Assembly: GCF_050947875.1 (NCBI RefSeq)
Contig: NC_134569.1
Location: 190,770,067 to 190,834,066 of the forward strand
Source of the DNA: Dermacentor variabilis
Taxonomy: Eukaryota > Arthropoda > Arachnida > Ixodida > Ixodidae
Direction of reading: 5' to 3'
DNA: 64,000 nt
The notes under the pieces are model-generated. The model searched no databases. It had not been told where the DNA came from and saw nothing but the letters and a program-made list of their open reading frames with translations. Of this stretch, positions 1-12,440 are shown piece by piece (position 1 is the first letter of the stretch; every line of letters begins with the position of its first letter). The position numbers and the translations under genes are program-made.

Positions 1-1490
1 TAAAGTGAGCTTAGCTAGCCGTTCTGTCGAAACTGTATTCCTTGAACCAACAAATGAGCCAGAAGTACGCGCAACAATTACGGGCTTCAAAAACAGCAAA
101 GCATTAGATGCAGATAACATTCAAATAAAACCTGTAAAGTATGTACTGCGTTTTCTCCTACCCGTACTGGTTCACATTGTTAACTAGCGAAATGCAAAAC
201 AGCAAGGTAGCTGTACTGTACAAAGGCGGAGATGGAAACAAAGTTGTTGCTAACTACAGACCAATAAGTGTTATTTGCATTTTTTCAATAGGACGAAAAA
301 ATTATATCGGAATAAATTTTCTTGAAAGACAAAAAAACATAAGATGCTTTATATGGATTTAGAAAAGGCAGATCAACCGAGACCGCATTATTAACCATAC
401 AGTAACATATACTACGCAATATAGAAAAAAAACCACATACTCTAGGTCTTTTCATTGATTTCACAAAAGCTTTCGATTGTGTAAGCCATAGCTTTTTATT
501 ACAAAAGCTTTCACAATACGCTCTTGAACTTCTTGAACGGTAACGCTCTTGAACTTCTTAAAACCTATTTGACGAACAGAAGTCCGATAGTATCAATAGG
601 TGAAAACCGGCCTTCTTATCTCGCAAATAAGACCAGTGTACCGCAAATCAGCGTTTTAGGCCCATTCTTATTTAACATTCGTAAATGACATTCCCGACAT
701 AGACACTTCACTTATTTCGTCATTTACGGTGGCGAAAGCACTGTTTTCTGGTCCAGATGCAGACGTTTTGGCAGGAAAATGCAACATTTTTCTTGAGAAG
801 TTTTGCTGGTCCCAAACAAAATAGACTTCAAGTGAATCCAACTGAAACCAAAATCATTATGTTCCGCGCAAGTAACAAACCATTGACAATCAGTCGCGCC
901 GTTTATTATGCAAGACAGGAAATCGAATCGAACACAAAATACTGGGCGTCACTTTCGAGGCCTGTTTATGTTGGCATACACAGGTGAACGCAATCTGCAA
1001 AAAAACTTATCTCGTGCATCTGGACTATTTTTCTGACATCTGTCAAAATTCAAATATATCACACACTCTTCCAGGCATATCAACTACTGCAGCCTACTAT
1101 GGTTAACAACTACTAGACAAATAGAATGAAAATCCACATGTTACAAAGAAAGATAGTTCGATATATTGCAAGCATGCCGTACTTATCACGCACTGGCGAT
1201 GCATTTAAGACCTATAAGATTATGGCATCATCGTATGTAAAACTTTCGTATTTTGCGCTCGTTCTATTTTTCGGCTAGCTCCATTCACGAGTTCCTTACA
1301 CACTTCATTAAAACGCACACTAAGCAACATATGCACGCGAAACACGGACTTGTGGGTTACACAGCGTTTCCGCACGAACTACAAGTTAAAAACCCTTGAA
1401 CATAATTTACCTAGCATCTTAGACAGGTGCAAGCATACCATAGGCTTTACTTTGAAACAGCTTACAGAATATTTCCGAAACATGTAGCCT
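1..1490 (+). pseudogene. CR1-like LINE reverse transcriptase, decayed
   Basis: Broken reverse transcriptase of a non-LTR retrotransposon of the CR1/L2 kind; the window starts inside it. In shifting forward frames one reads EPTNEPEVRATITGFKNSKA, then KVAVLYKGGDGNKVVANYRP (the RT entry motif), then GLFIDFTKAFDCVSHS (motif A, with its aspartate), then NRLQVNPTETKIIMF. Motif C (YADD) should fall near 717-745 but reads FTVAKALF, so the catalytic pair is gone. Reading continues as IVRYIASMPYLSRTGDAFK to about 1250. Frames change at least four times and stops are frequent. No endonuclease domain lies inside the window. Family level is confident; the CR1 assignment rests on remembered motif patterns. 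Confidence 0.85.
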
Positions 1491-1935
1491 TAAAATAATG
1501 TTAATAATCAGGTTGCAATGCAGACTACATAAGTGGATGTATTTTCAATCACTACTAAACTTTGGAACCTATAAGATTGCTGGAAATGGATATTCATTTA
1601 TTTATACTGTCAGCCCTCATCGGGCTATTACAGGAGTTATAAATGTTTAATGTTTTAAATTTTTTACTGTTAATATATCTGTGAGCTGTTGAAGTCTAAT
1701 TTTCGGTTTATTTGTGTATTTGCAATGTATCCGTGCGTTAGTATATATGTGGAAGAAACTGTGCATGTCACTTGTATGTGTTATTAATGACTGTTTTTAT
1801 CATTAATCTGTTTTCCATCTCCTGAATGTCACCACTGCTAAATGTTTTCAGGTTGCCCGGGCCCAATCAAGCTGTCCATTGCAGCCTTTTGCCCAGGTGC
1901 CCATTTTTTCTGGATAATAAAAACTGAAGTGAAAT
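1491..1935 (+). repeat. AT-rich 3-prime tail, probably of the LINE
   Basis: Non-coding AT-rich sequence directly downstream of the reverse transcriptase. It ends with AATAAA at 1916-1921 followed by a short repetitive tail (TGAAGTGAAATGAAAT). This fits the end of a LINE transcript, but there may be two abutting LINE ends, because another tail-like stretch with TTTATTTATAC lies near 1595. Confidence 0.4.
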
Positions 1936-2349
1936 GAAATATAAAAAATAAGTCAAATGCTAAAATTGGCTAGAGCACTACTGCTTCACCAGAGCCCTTG
2001 AAACACAAGGGCCTAGAAGCATGTGCTATAGAAAACAACTATTACAGCGGCATCCTCTAAAAAGACGATGCGCTACGAAATTAATGGGCTTCTAACATGT
2101 AGCACATCATACAAGAAAGCAATGACCACTTTGGTCTTAAAAAGCTGTTTGCCAAGAAACATAGCCGGATGAACAGGGACACAAGCGCACTATGCAAAGG
2201 GTAAAGTGTTTCTTGCCGTCTGTTTCGACTTCCCGACACTCCAGCATGACGTGGAGGACGAACAGCCTGTCACCACATCTACCACATGTTGGACGCTCGT
2301 TACTGGTCAAGGCAAAGTTATGAGTGCCAAAGTGTGTCCCATTCTACGC

Positions 2350-2960
2350 CTAGTGAATAGGACATCCGTTCTGTCGTGTTTTTCTAGTTCGCGGCCAGAA
2401 ACCTAACTTCTGCTTAATCAGGTGAAGCTTATTGCTCGTCTCAGCATCCGACAAGTCTTGCCAGTGGCTTCGCGTTTTGTTTCGGAGACGCTTCATGTCT
2501 GTGGCAGGGACAGCAGCAGAACGGATCCCTTGCGATGGTAATAATTTAGCAATTCCGTCGGCGAGCACATTACCTTCGATTCCCCTGTGGCCAGGAACCC
2601 AGCATTGCATTACGTGTCCACGGGATCAATAAATGTTGCACAAGGCTGAGTAAAGCTCAATAAGAACAGGCTCTGTATGCTTTTGTAAAGGCACTAACAC
2701 CTTCACAAAACTTAGGGAGTCCGTGAATATGATTGCTGTCAAGTTTTGATTTATATGTTTTACCGCACTGTCTCACCCGCGTATGCAGTGCAACTTACTG
2801 TCACTAGTTCTTCACCTTCAGAGGGGGAGAAGCACCTGATTCTATTCAAAAGACAATCTATAAATAAAAAGCACTTTCCAAACCTCCATATACTATAGCA
2901 GAGGGGTAACCAGTGGTGGAATAGTAATTTGGAGTTCCTTTCATTAGGAAGAGCAGACAA
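2350..2960 (-). pseudogene. LINE RNase H domain fragment
   Basis: Remains of the ribonuclease H domain found at the C-terminus of I/Jockey/R1-type LINE polyproteins. On the minus strand one reads AIIFTDSLSFVKVLVPLQKH (the catalytic Asp region), then MQCWVPGHRGIEGNVLADGI, the conserved WVPGHxGIxGNxxAD block with the last catalytic Asp. A linker follows (RNKTRSHWQDLSDAETSNKL). Reverse transcriptase is absent upstream (2960 and above is disrupted). The 3-prime part stops near 2350. No relation to the LINE at 1-1935, which is on the other strand and of a family without RNase H. Confidence 0.85.
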
Positions 2961-3159
2961 TACTGTTTATACAGAGCGTGTGTAGCACCCCCTTGCACAA
3001 ATTTTGTAAGGGTTAAGTTTTGTGATAAATTGTCAGCTGTTCGGTCATTTACTCGACATCCATCTTCTTTTCATTCAATTGGATTGTAAATCTACTATTC
3101 TGTATTAGCACACCCCTACAAAAAGCTTCGGGACTGCTAATTAAATTCGTGCCATGAGT

Positions 3160-3500
3160 GACCCGATAGCCAGATACATCCATTAGATGTGCCTAATATG
3201 GTACACATTGGGCATTCAGTACGTCTATTAGATATCCAGATTTATGCAGAAAACGCTGCATGGATGCACTATGGGTCATCACAAATGCATCCAGAAAAAG
3301 GAAGTGGTGGGTTGTGGGGATGTTAGGGCTGGATATATGTAGCATCTAATAGACGTCCACAACTCCTATAGATATTTACTACAACTAATGGATATCTCTT
3401 TTAACGACACTTGGGTCCATAGGACATCAATTGTACTACATATGGCTGTATCCGCAAGATCCAATGGATATCCACATTGACATCCATTGGATGTGCCTCG
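3160..3500. repeat. Region of scattered ATCCATTRGATGT motifs in both orientations
   Basis: The motif CATCCATTAGATGTGCC (about 3177) recurs as CATCCATTGGATGTGCC (about 3480). Related pieces lie between: GTCTATTAGATATCC near 3225 and, inverted, GCATCTAATAGACGTCC near 3339, plus AATGGATATC twice. ATCCATTGGAT is itself close to palindromic. The stretch may be a small fold-back or MITE; its termini are not clear. Confidence 0.45.
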
Positions 3501-5298
3501 CACTGTTTCTGGCTGTTTCTTTTATTCGTCATGCATGCACTGGGCCTCTTCAATTTTGGTGTCCCAGACTGCTTGAGACGCTATTACAGGCAGTGGTTAT
3601 TGGCGTAAGCAGCTTCTCAGACAGTCCTGGACCTTCTGCGACAACGAATCAAAGTGCCAGTATTACTCAGCAAAGAAAAACTCAAATTGTCACCACCAGA
3701 CTTTTTATTGTGAAACCTTTTATTGGTATCAACCGTTTAAGATGTAATGATGTACACACTATTGGCAGTGAAATACAACGGCATACTGCAGCTCTCTCAT
3801 GAAAATAAAGTCAACACTAAAACTACAACATAATACCATCTCTTGGTTTCTGAAAGGCACAATGAGCACTTAACGCACGAACCAATACAAAAATACCACA
3901 TATGCATAACAGCTAAGCACGAACATACTAAAGGATAAATGAAATAAGACTGTAAAAGAAACGCTTGAGAAGGAACACTTCTCTCATCAAAAACGATTTC
4001 TTAGGTGAGAAACAGCGCAGTGTTAGTTGAATTCTCTCCAGTAAAATAAAGCACAAAGGGCACACTATGAGACTTAATTCTAATGAACAAGAACAAAAGC
4101 AGAATCCACATATGGAAAGATGCAATCACTATTTGACTAGCCTTGTATTCAGTAAACCAAAACGAACGAATAGAAACAACGTAGTGAAACATAAAGGAGA
4201 GCAACCACTGAAGGCCCAAAATAGCAATATAGGAAAAACAATCTCATAACCATCTATGCGTTAGCACAATGACAAATTGTATAAGAGAAGCAGGCAACCC
4301 CTTTCCGCAAAAGGGTGCCAAATTAGCTTGTCCATAAAGGAGAAATATTCGGTACACAGCTGCTGCATTAAACAAAAATAGTTTTAACATGTTCTCACTC
4401 TTAGAAATGAGAATGAGTCTCCCGTACGCAAGCCACCATGAACACGGCTAGATACACGATATATTTCGGGCGGAATTGAACAGCACTTAAACGTAGTGTG
4501 GGAAGAAAAAACAGAAAATCAGAAAATGAAAAAACTTTCAGCGCTTACCGCGAATTCATTAGTCCCGCCTGGAGGGAGCTGCATCAAACACTTGACGGTC
4601 TCGGCTGTCTGTCTCATGCATATGAAAAGCGTTTCCGAAGGAGACAGCACTGGTACTGATGCGCCGCGCAAGGCTAAGACGTCGTATGTGAAAAGGGTGC
4701 ATTGATGAGACTTTCGCTCAAAGGCAAATTCTCAGTGGCGAAACGGCCCGCCAAATAATAGTGCCGAGCAACGCGATGGATATGCAGCCTTGGAAGCGGT
4801 CTTCCTCTATGGTTGGAAAGCGCTTACACGGCGCCTCCTTTAAGCTACCGCGTCTGCCTGCTATCAGTTAGACATTGTTTGTGATGAAACTTCACACGGC
4901 AGTTTTTGCTATACGACTCGGAGTTGGCGAGGGTGAAGAGCGTCGCCCTATCAGACACAGAGACTTGCTCTTCCCACGAGACCCAGCGTATCGATTCGTA
5001 AGATTGTTTGATGGTCATAATTAGCCTTTATTATCTCTACCGGCAGAATCTCAAAGTATCATTAAAATGAAAGGGACCACAAGAGAGTCTGGCACAACAA
5101 AATGTCGAGCCTGGCTAGTTACCGAGTTGATAATTGCGTCCAATAAAAAATATTTAGCCGTCACTGAAGCACCTATGTGCCTGCTCTTTCCGTTCTCTTT
5201 TCTGCGTTGGTATAGGTCTGCTTGAAGAAATGTCCATTATAAATATCACAGTGCCACTCACCTGTGGTATCCGACCGTTAGAGTCACCACTCTGAGGA
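3501..5298. other. No recognisable feature
   Basis: AT-rich to mixed sequence. Short open frames occur (for example 4067-4249) but none shows codon structure or a motif I can name. No RNA gene was seen. Confidence 0.5.
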
Positions 5299-5641
5299 GA
5301 TTATCCTGTCTGGCAAAGAGTCCGCGTTCACCTGTGCGTACTTCCTCAGCGCATCCCGCAGCAAGCAGCCCAGCGAGCTGCCCAGCTTCTGGTGCGTGGT
5401 GTGGAAGGCAACGCGAGTACTAGCGCGTCATCGTACGGTTCAGGCTGAACACAAAGGCACCTGCCGAGAGCTGGCGCGAGCTCGAGTCCTAGTACATGTC
5501 GTAGCCAACAACCATTGTGTTGACCAGAGGGATCTCCATGCACCAGGCTTCGCCACCCAGCTTGCAGTGCAGCTGAACGGCCACCTTGGTGGCCACCAAG
5601 CGGATGTTACGGCGGTTGCTGATGGTCCGTGCCAGGGTCAT
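5299..5641 (-). pseudogene. Piwi-domain pseudoexon (PIWI/Argonaute family)
   Basis: Minus-strand fragment of the PIWI (RNase H-like slicer) domain of a PIWI-clade Argonaute. It reads TLARTISNRRNIRLVATKVA, then VQLHCKLGGEAWCMEIPLVN, then TMVVGYDMY, which carries the first catalytic Asp (in YDMY). After a stop follow DSSSRQLSAGAFVFSLN, a second stop, then after a frameshift AFHTTHQKLGSSLGCLLRDA and RKYAQVNADSLPDRII. The next expected block (RDGVSDGQ-like) is missing. An AG precedes the first homologous codon (5642-5643), so this may be a true exon with a 3-prime splice site, meaning a duplicated gene piece rather than a retrocopy. Two stops plus one frameshift make it non-functional. Neighbouring exons were not found. 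Confidence 0.85.
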
Positions 5642-5784
5642 CTGCGTGTGGAGTCCGTATATCCTATATATGCTACAATCTGCATATCCTATACACTGAC
5701 TCAGAGCTCTAAATTTTAACTGCGCGTCTGAACCCCTGCATGGCGATATCCTAGACATGATGGCCTATAATAAACACGGAATAA

Positions 5785-6460
5785 CCATATGATTCTGCTA
5801 GCTCCCAAGCCATGTTGGGATACCTAGGAATGAAGCAGTAGATAGATGCGCGTTCATGGCAGCGCACAAAGGCATAACGCAAACAACACTTCTATACAAA
5901 GAGTATCTGAACGATTCATAAGGCCCTGGCATCAAAATGGCAACTAGAGTGGAACTCTTGCATAAATATCAAGTTGCACACAATGAATGCCCTGCTTGGC
6001 GAGTGGAAGTCGCGCAGTCACCAGCAACGCTTCTATTAGGAGATCCTATGTCTACTTGGTATTGGGCATACACACCTGACAAACAATTTTCTACTTCAAA
6101 ACGAAAACCCGCCAACTTGCGAGAAGTGTCATGAACCACATATTATTATGACATACCCACATACTGAAACCCAGAGACGGAAGCTTTTACAAAATATCTA
6201 TAACTTACACATACCCGCCTCAATACTAGGAGATAATCCGCTAATGCCTTTCACAGACTTGTGCTTTCTAGGACAAACCGGTTTTTCGCGGACTATCAAG
6301 TAAGGCAGCTTTCGCTGCTTTCACATTTTATTGCTTAATATCTTGTGGCTGGTGCAGAAAGGCCTTAGAACAAAAGAGACGATAAATGACTGGCCCCACC
6401 TCGGGACCAGTCAAGTTGGCGTTATGGAGCCTTTATCCTGCCATCTCCACCGCTTGTGTA
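5785..6460 (+). pseudogene. LINE RNase H and C-terminal fragment
   Basis: 3-prime end of another I/Jockey-type LINE. The RNase H end block reads LPSHVGIPRNEAVDRCAFMA, followed after a stop by LLHKYQVAHNECPAWRVEV, and in another frame TNNFLLQNENPPTCEKCHEP, a cysteine/histidine pattern typical of the C-terminus of these polyproteins. It goes on to RRKLLQNIYNLHIPASILGD. Several stops and frameshifts. The 3-prime portion (6355-6450) contains a GC-rich element around GACTGGCCCCACCTCGGGACC. It lies immediately beside the Piwi fragment. Confidence 0.8.
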
Positions 6461-7029
6461 CATCTCTGTACTTATGTGGTAAACAAACTTGTAACTTCAA
6501 AACGCAGTCACACCAAACGTACTAGCGCATGCTACATGCAAATATGTGTGCGTACATTTTCACTGCTGCATAAGTATAGGCACCGTGGTTCGCGTTGTTG
6601 CTTAGCGGCAATAACAAATACATGGGCTAAAGCGGTATCTGTAGTGTCGAACAATGTGCGTCAATGGATGCAAACGCTACGGAATAATTACAAAACACAA
6701 CGAAGAACTCGAAAACGTCCCGTGCAGATGCTGCGCACATACGCATATAAGGAGAGGAATGATTCCATCCATTCATAAAGAAATGATTGCGTTTCTGCAG
6801 TACGCTCTACAATAATGTGTTATCAGTGATATGAACAATATACAGTCACAGCAAGGAAGGAGCAAAAATACGCTGTTGTGCAGTAATGCATTGTGACCGA
6901 GTGGTGTGTAAATTGAGAAAACAAACATACAAACTGTTACGCATGGTATGAGACAAAATCGTGCAGCGCTAAACCTTTGCACTGCTGTGCCTCCCCAATA
7001 AATGCGCACATGAAAGAAACTAAGCGTTA
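6461..7029. other. No recognisable feature
   Basis: Mixed-composition sequence up to the point where similarity with 34215 onward begins. No motif was recognised. Confidence 0.4.
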
Positions 7030-10000
7030 CGTGATATAATATGTACGGCCTCTTCGCTGCGAAAAGTCGCGTGTCCGTGCATTTACAATTCATTATGAAG
7101 CGGCACACCCTTAAACTGAAATCTTATAATGCTGTTACACTAACGTAGCGAAAGCAGGGTGAAAGCGGGACATGGAAATTGAAGTCAATGAGCAAAACGA
7201 GAACAGAGCGAGAGCGGGAGCCAACGTTTCGGCAAGTGGACTTCTCTTTTTGAAGTACACATATGGTGAAAGCGGAAGCCATCGTTTCGAATTTGGCTTT
7301 GATCAAAGCAACATATGCTATATATGTTACACAGCTATGGACAAATAACATAGTTGTGCAGCGAAAAGGCTCATCTAAGCGCTTCATAGTAAAGAACCAG
7401 CATTAACGTACGTTTCCAATTAAACAAATACTAAAACAACACAGGCCTATTCAGTGTGATTCTGCTCGTTCCCAACCACATCAACTACACTGCCAGTCGT
7501 CATCCTTATATTGCACACATTCCTTTAAAGAATCGTGCCTAAGACAGGCGCTTAACGAATGCATTAGTTATGATGACAAACTATACTGAATGTAAGTTAC
7601 GCATGAGAAGTGCGTACATTCCTTGATTCAGCAAGCATTTCGCCCTGGATGGTGACTTGGCTCTGTGCCACATGCACAGTGCGCGCGCCATCCAGCACTG
7701 CTTGCTGCAGGTCGCCCTCGGCCCGTGGTGGAGATCGGCTCCGCGAGGTAGGTGAATTAAAAAAGTAATGACACGTGCGGTCAGTGTTTGCAAAGAAACG
7801 AAGAATGAGCATGCGTGGTACATCAGAGGAACACAGAGTGAGAGGACATGTAATCTTTCCAACTGTCAATGCGCATCACTTCAACCGCAAACGCGAGACA
7901 AGCAATTTGTTGAATGCGTCGGTTCTGTAGGGCGTTGATATAAGTAGTCAATGTAGTGCACTAGCACAACAGCGTATATGAAAATTGCTCTCCTTTCCAG
8001 GCTGTGAAGGTGGTCGGAGAGCGAAAATGTAAACAAAAGCAGCAGTGCTTTCACATTGCGACATATCCAAAAAATTATGTCAGCTGCACTGCTGCATAGG
8101 GTGTTTCATTAAGTGGTGGTTGTATAAAGCTAACGAGGTACAGGCCACTTCGAAAATTCAACGCCCCTAAGCCGTCTATTTCGGTGTAAGAAAAAGTGTA
8201 TGTATGATATGGAGCGTTTCTGACGAAACGTGTTACATTCTAAACAAAGTACGTTATACAAGAGTACCTTTTTGCACTTAATAGAACATCACGATGTAAG
8301 CGGCGCCAGCATGTAACTTCGCCATTCATGTTCATTCTTTCAGGTATTTCCATTTTCTACTTTGCGTCCACTATTCAGTTTGCGTCTTGCATAGCTTGGA
8401 GTGCGGACAACAGATAAGCATATTGGCAAAGCAAAATTTTTCCACATAGCATTTCAACTTCATGAACAACTTCCTTTTAAGCTTCTCCTCAAATGGATGC
8501 GGTTGCAAGTCATGCCTACGTGCGTGCAGAACTGCTTGAGCAACGATGGAACTGCGCGCATATTTTCTATAATGTTCCATGCGGATATTACCGTAACCTC
8601 TCCTCTGGCACAACTGCATCCTACGTCTTAGACTTGCAAGAAGTATTTGCATACTACCGCCCGTATATATACTTCCAAAAAAAGTTTGCAACAATGTCAC
8701 ACAGCACACATGGTTAAGCAATCACAATTTCATTACTAGGCGCACTGCTAATATGCGCAATGGTATGAAATCTAAGCGAGCCTAAAAATGCTATACTAAT
8801 TACGTAGTGTGCTACGTTTCGGCCAATTTGCTGAAAATGAACAATTCAGATACTGTGACGCCACGGTACACACCTATTTTGATTACCTTACGGCGAAACT
8901 TTTGCAGCACGTCTATGATAACAAAGTACTCACCTCTCAACTGTTGTTTGAACATGTGCGCTGCGTAAGCTGTCTTTCATATTCTCAAGTACCGCAAGAT
9001 AAACCTTGTGAGATTGGCACATTACTGAGTGAAAACATTTCTACATTTTTTACACAACTCATAAGCATTGCCTGGCACTTAGTAGTTGCTTACTAGTACG
9101 TAATGATGCCGACTGCCTGACTTCTTGCCTTTCATCATGTCGGTGCACATATTCGTGCCACCTTCGACCCCAATGCAGTAGTACGACGATGAACACTGTT
9201 CGAACCACAAGAGATGAAGTAATTGTAAATACATTGCGAGGCCGAACCTTTAAGTTCCATACAACGCATGCCATTTAGCAATAACTCTGTTGCGTTTTTT
9301 TATTACTCTGGTTATGTAAACAAAGCAGAACATGACGTGACGTTAAGCACTTACACATGTGCTTGTTGTACTCATTACATTTGTCCACAAGTTATATGCA
9401 TGGTGCATGGTGGCTTACCCTCGCCACGCCTATTGCCCTCCTCGGTCCGGCAGGCGCCGTGCCACGTGACATGCCTGTTCTACTGGGGCACGGCTGCGGT
9501 TCGGGATAGCTTTGGAGCTATCTGCGGGCCACTGACGTCTCCGTGTCCTGCAAGTATACCAGCACAAGGAGAACCTATTGCACCTGTAAATTGAATATCA
9601 CATGTAATATGCCACTGCCTTGCACGACACCACGCCTGGACCCTCTTTTGACAACCGTACAGCTACAGACGACAAAATTTCAATTTTAACACAAGGTCAT
9701 GTTGCTTTTTATCCTGCGTTACCACTCCATTGGTCGAGTAGTTAAGATGATCTAGATGGCACTACGTAGGCCATGTGTTGTCCACCATGATTGCATAATG
9801 TGCACACTTCAGGCTGCTCTGTAGTTTCTGCTATTTGCTGTCACAGTACACTTCCTTGGTATTTTTAGGCACTTGCATCACCATCACAAAAACAAAAAAA
9901 CGCCACAGTTCTCGTGCATATAGTATCCTCACATCGGATCCACTTGATAGAAAAAAGGCCCCTCCGAACCCAACGGAGCTGCCATCTCCGAGCAGTTGCA

Positions 10001-11190
10001 GTACGCGGCATCGGACGCCTCCGAGCCGGCCGCCGCCGGTTGCTCTGCAAGAAAAAGTGCACTTGTAAGAAGGCGAACGACATTCATTGAAACCTACTTT
10101 TCACTCACCTCTGCTCCGACAAAAAGTTACCGGCGTCTCGCCTGCATTTATACGAACTTTGCCCACCACAGCCTCCATTCGCCCTCTGTCTTGAATGGCG
10201 GCCCTTCTGCATTAAGCAGTGCCTCCAGTTCCTTCCACAAATCCTTCTTGCGGCCGAAAAATTAACACCGAATTCCCCCAACCTACAAGCAAGCCGGGGG
10301 TTCCTCTCCATGAAATTTACGATGATTTCTTCCTGCCAATTCGTAATTTGGTACCCAGGCATGGTGGTATGTTGGACTGGGTTCATCTAAAGAAGCAGGC
10401 AAACTGGCCGTCTGCGAGCAAGACGGCCAAGGAGTTGGACAGGTTTTCTGGAACGATAGCCTTTATTTCCTACGAATAAATAGTCGTACGCTATTTCTTC
10501 TTTCGAAACCTGCAATTGAGTGGAAACACTCTGGAACAGTGCCATCTGTTCACAACTCGATGCTTGCAATGTACGCTTACCAAATTTTGGGACAGCAGCA
10601 GAAGGGCAGCAGACAACTCTACGGCAAAGTTCCATGCGTCTTCTTCGAGGGCTCCGCTGAAAGTTTGCCATTCTTTGCATTATCTTGCAGGTGCGTGAAA
10701 AAGTTGTACACACCCATTCTCAAAATGAAACGGCCTCAATAAAACTCGCACACGCGCTACGCCGCTTTCTTTCGTCTTTGCTCAGCTCTACCCATTTTCA
10801 AAATAGGGCTCCATGTTTACACGACGCCCCTCTTGGGGCGCCCGATGGCTGACATACACACGCAGAAACAAAGCATGTCGGTTTATACTACCGCCTAAAT
10901 TGTGCTTCCCAAGCATGTTGGTTGTATTCTTTCTTTCCGATTGATTTTACCTAGAGACCGCAGCCAACCGTAGTCAGTGCACACAACCTGTACTGCGGCC
11001 ATTACACTTAAAACCAACTCACCCGAGCCGCTCTGCACTCGACTCGGCCGGTGCGGTCTCATGCGTTTTCAGACGTTGGAGAGCCCGCACTGGTTGTGCA
11101 CGCTGACGTCACGGGTAAGCAGTCGCTTAGTTTATTGAACGCGACTATCGCGGAAGGCGAACGTTTCAGAATACGGCCCCAGTTCCTTTT
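7030..11190 (-). mobile_element. Myb/SANT-encoding element, copy A (internally deleted)
   Basis: Aligns by eye with 34215-38990 over its whole length, same orientation. Shared landmarks include TGCATTTACAATTCATTA (7079 / 34259), CATTGGTCGAGTAGTTAAGA (9729 / 37508) and ACCCATTTTCAAAATAGGGC (10791 / 38573). Similarity stops after CAGAATACGGCCCC (about 11190), beyond which a LINE begins. About 1.3 kb present in copy B between 34640 and 35940 is missing here (junction near 7460), which removes the last exon. Both copies carry damage, and 27 kb of unrelated DNA separates them, so a transposon is likelier than a local gene duplication. The terminus GGGGCCGTATTCTG (reverse strand) resembles PIF/Harbinger-type ends; the opposite end is not resolved. 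Confidence 0.7.
10109..10362 (-). pseudogene. Myb/SANT-like exon of copy A, frameshifted
   Basis: Counterpart of the exon at 37880-38196. It starts MPGYQITNWQEEIIVNFMER and continues NPRLACRLGEFGVNFSAAR. A frameshift follows, and the remainder is found in another frame as KDLWKELEALLNAEGPPFKT and EGEWRLWWAKFV, ending in a stop where copy B reads YKWRRDAG. The donor site is kept (GTGAGTG just below 10109). Upstream, 10570-10640 holds the homologue of the first exon with a donor (TTTG/GTAAGC). The residues W...F, L, W and W match the Myb/SANT-like (zeste-type) DNA-binding fold. Confidence 0.75.
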
Positions 11191-12440
11191 CAAACTTAAC
11201 CAAGACACCTTTCCAATGTATCACGTCGTTCACAGTGAAGGCAACACAACCGCCAGAAAACTATCATACTTTCTAGTGCCAAATTGCCTATCAAATACGA
11301 TCGGATCAGGCTACAAAGCATGAAAGATTGCAAGCGGAGACTTCGTCGAACTGACAAGGGAAGACCAAGTCGAAAAGATGGCTGAACTCACAAGTATAGG
11401 TGAAATCAATGTCACAATCTCTCCACATCGCTCACTTTACACAAGCGCAAGAGCAATATCGGAAGAGGACTTCTTGAACCTCAGTGAAGAGCTCCTTGAG
11501 GGATTCCAGGGGCAAAACGTAATCAAGGTACAAAGAATAACACTTCGACGATACGACCAACAGATCCGCACAAAACATGTAATGTTGACATTTGGAACCA
11601 GTACTGTACCCAGTTCACTTGATGCAGGATACTTTCATACCACGTCATACCGTGCATACCGAAACGGAGGCATTGCTTCAGGTGCCAGAGGTTCAGGCAT
11701 GCATAACAATCATGCAGAGGCAAAGAAACGTGCGCGGAGGCAGAGCCAACGACCATCCGACAACTGCTCCAGCACAATGTGTCAATTGCAAGGGCGATCA
11801 TGCAGCTTACTCACGGAGTGCCCTTGCGGGAAAAAAAGTAAAATAAATCATCGCAATAATTGTAAAGGAAAAGATTTCATGGTATGTAGCGAGGAAAAGG
11901 CTAGGCCACTTAACTCGAGTAATATATGCCAGTGTGACGCGGCAGGGGGCAGCGCCATACCAGTTTCAGGTCTACAGGGTCCACGTGCGGTACTCCTGTA
12001 GAAAGTCCATCCGCCCCCTTGGTGGCTTCAGCCAGTGCTGCTCTATCATCATCGAAGGTGAGCCTGCAGACGTCGGTTCCGCAGGTCCCAAAGCTAAACC
12101 CAACTCCACGGCCTGGGACGCGAGTTTCAGCGCCTAGTTCTCGATCCTCCAGCGCCTCAGAGAAGGTTATGGAGGTCGATCCAAGAACCCCGACGTCATC
12201 GACGCCGAAACATAAGCGCTCTCAGGAATTGAATGCTCTTTAAGGGCGCTTGTTTAGCCAACGCACTGAAGCGACTCAAATATGCAGTAGTGCGCATGAG
12301 ATGGCCACTATAAACAGGGAAATGCTCTCCAATATAGTTGCGCCACGGAGAGACGTCTGTAAAAATTGTCTGCCTCGTGAGTTGGAATGGCAAAAATAAT
12401 TGCGAGGTATAATTTTGCGGGGTCTAATTCTCCTTCAGCC
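11180..12440 (+). pseudogene. LINE ORF1 (gag-like) fragment
   Basis: ORF1 of an I/Jockey-type LINE, an RNA-binding nucleocapsid-like protein. It reads NQDTFPMYHVVHSEGNTTAR, then ISEEDFLNLSEELLEGFQGQ, then NVIKVQRITLRR and IRTKHVMLTFGTSTVPSSLD. After a frameshift come remnants of the CCHC zinc-knuckle region (PTTAPAQCVNCKGDHAAYSR) and IIAIIVKEKISWYVARKRLG. The knuckle cysteines are mostly destroyed. Reading can be followed weakly to about 12400. It abuts the end of Myb element copy A and stops just before the hAT terminal repeat, with no ORF2 present. Confidence 0.8.
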
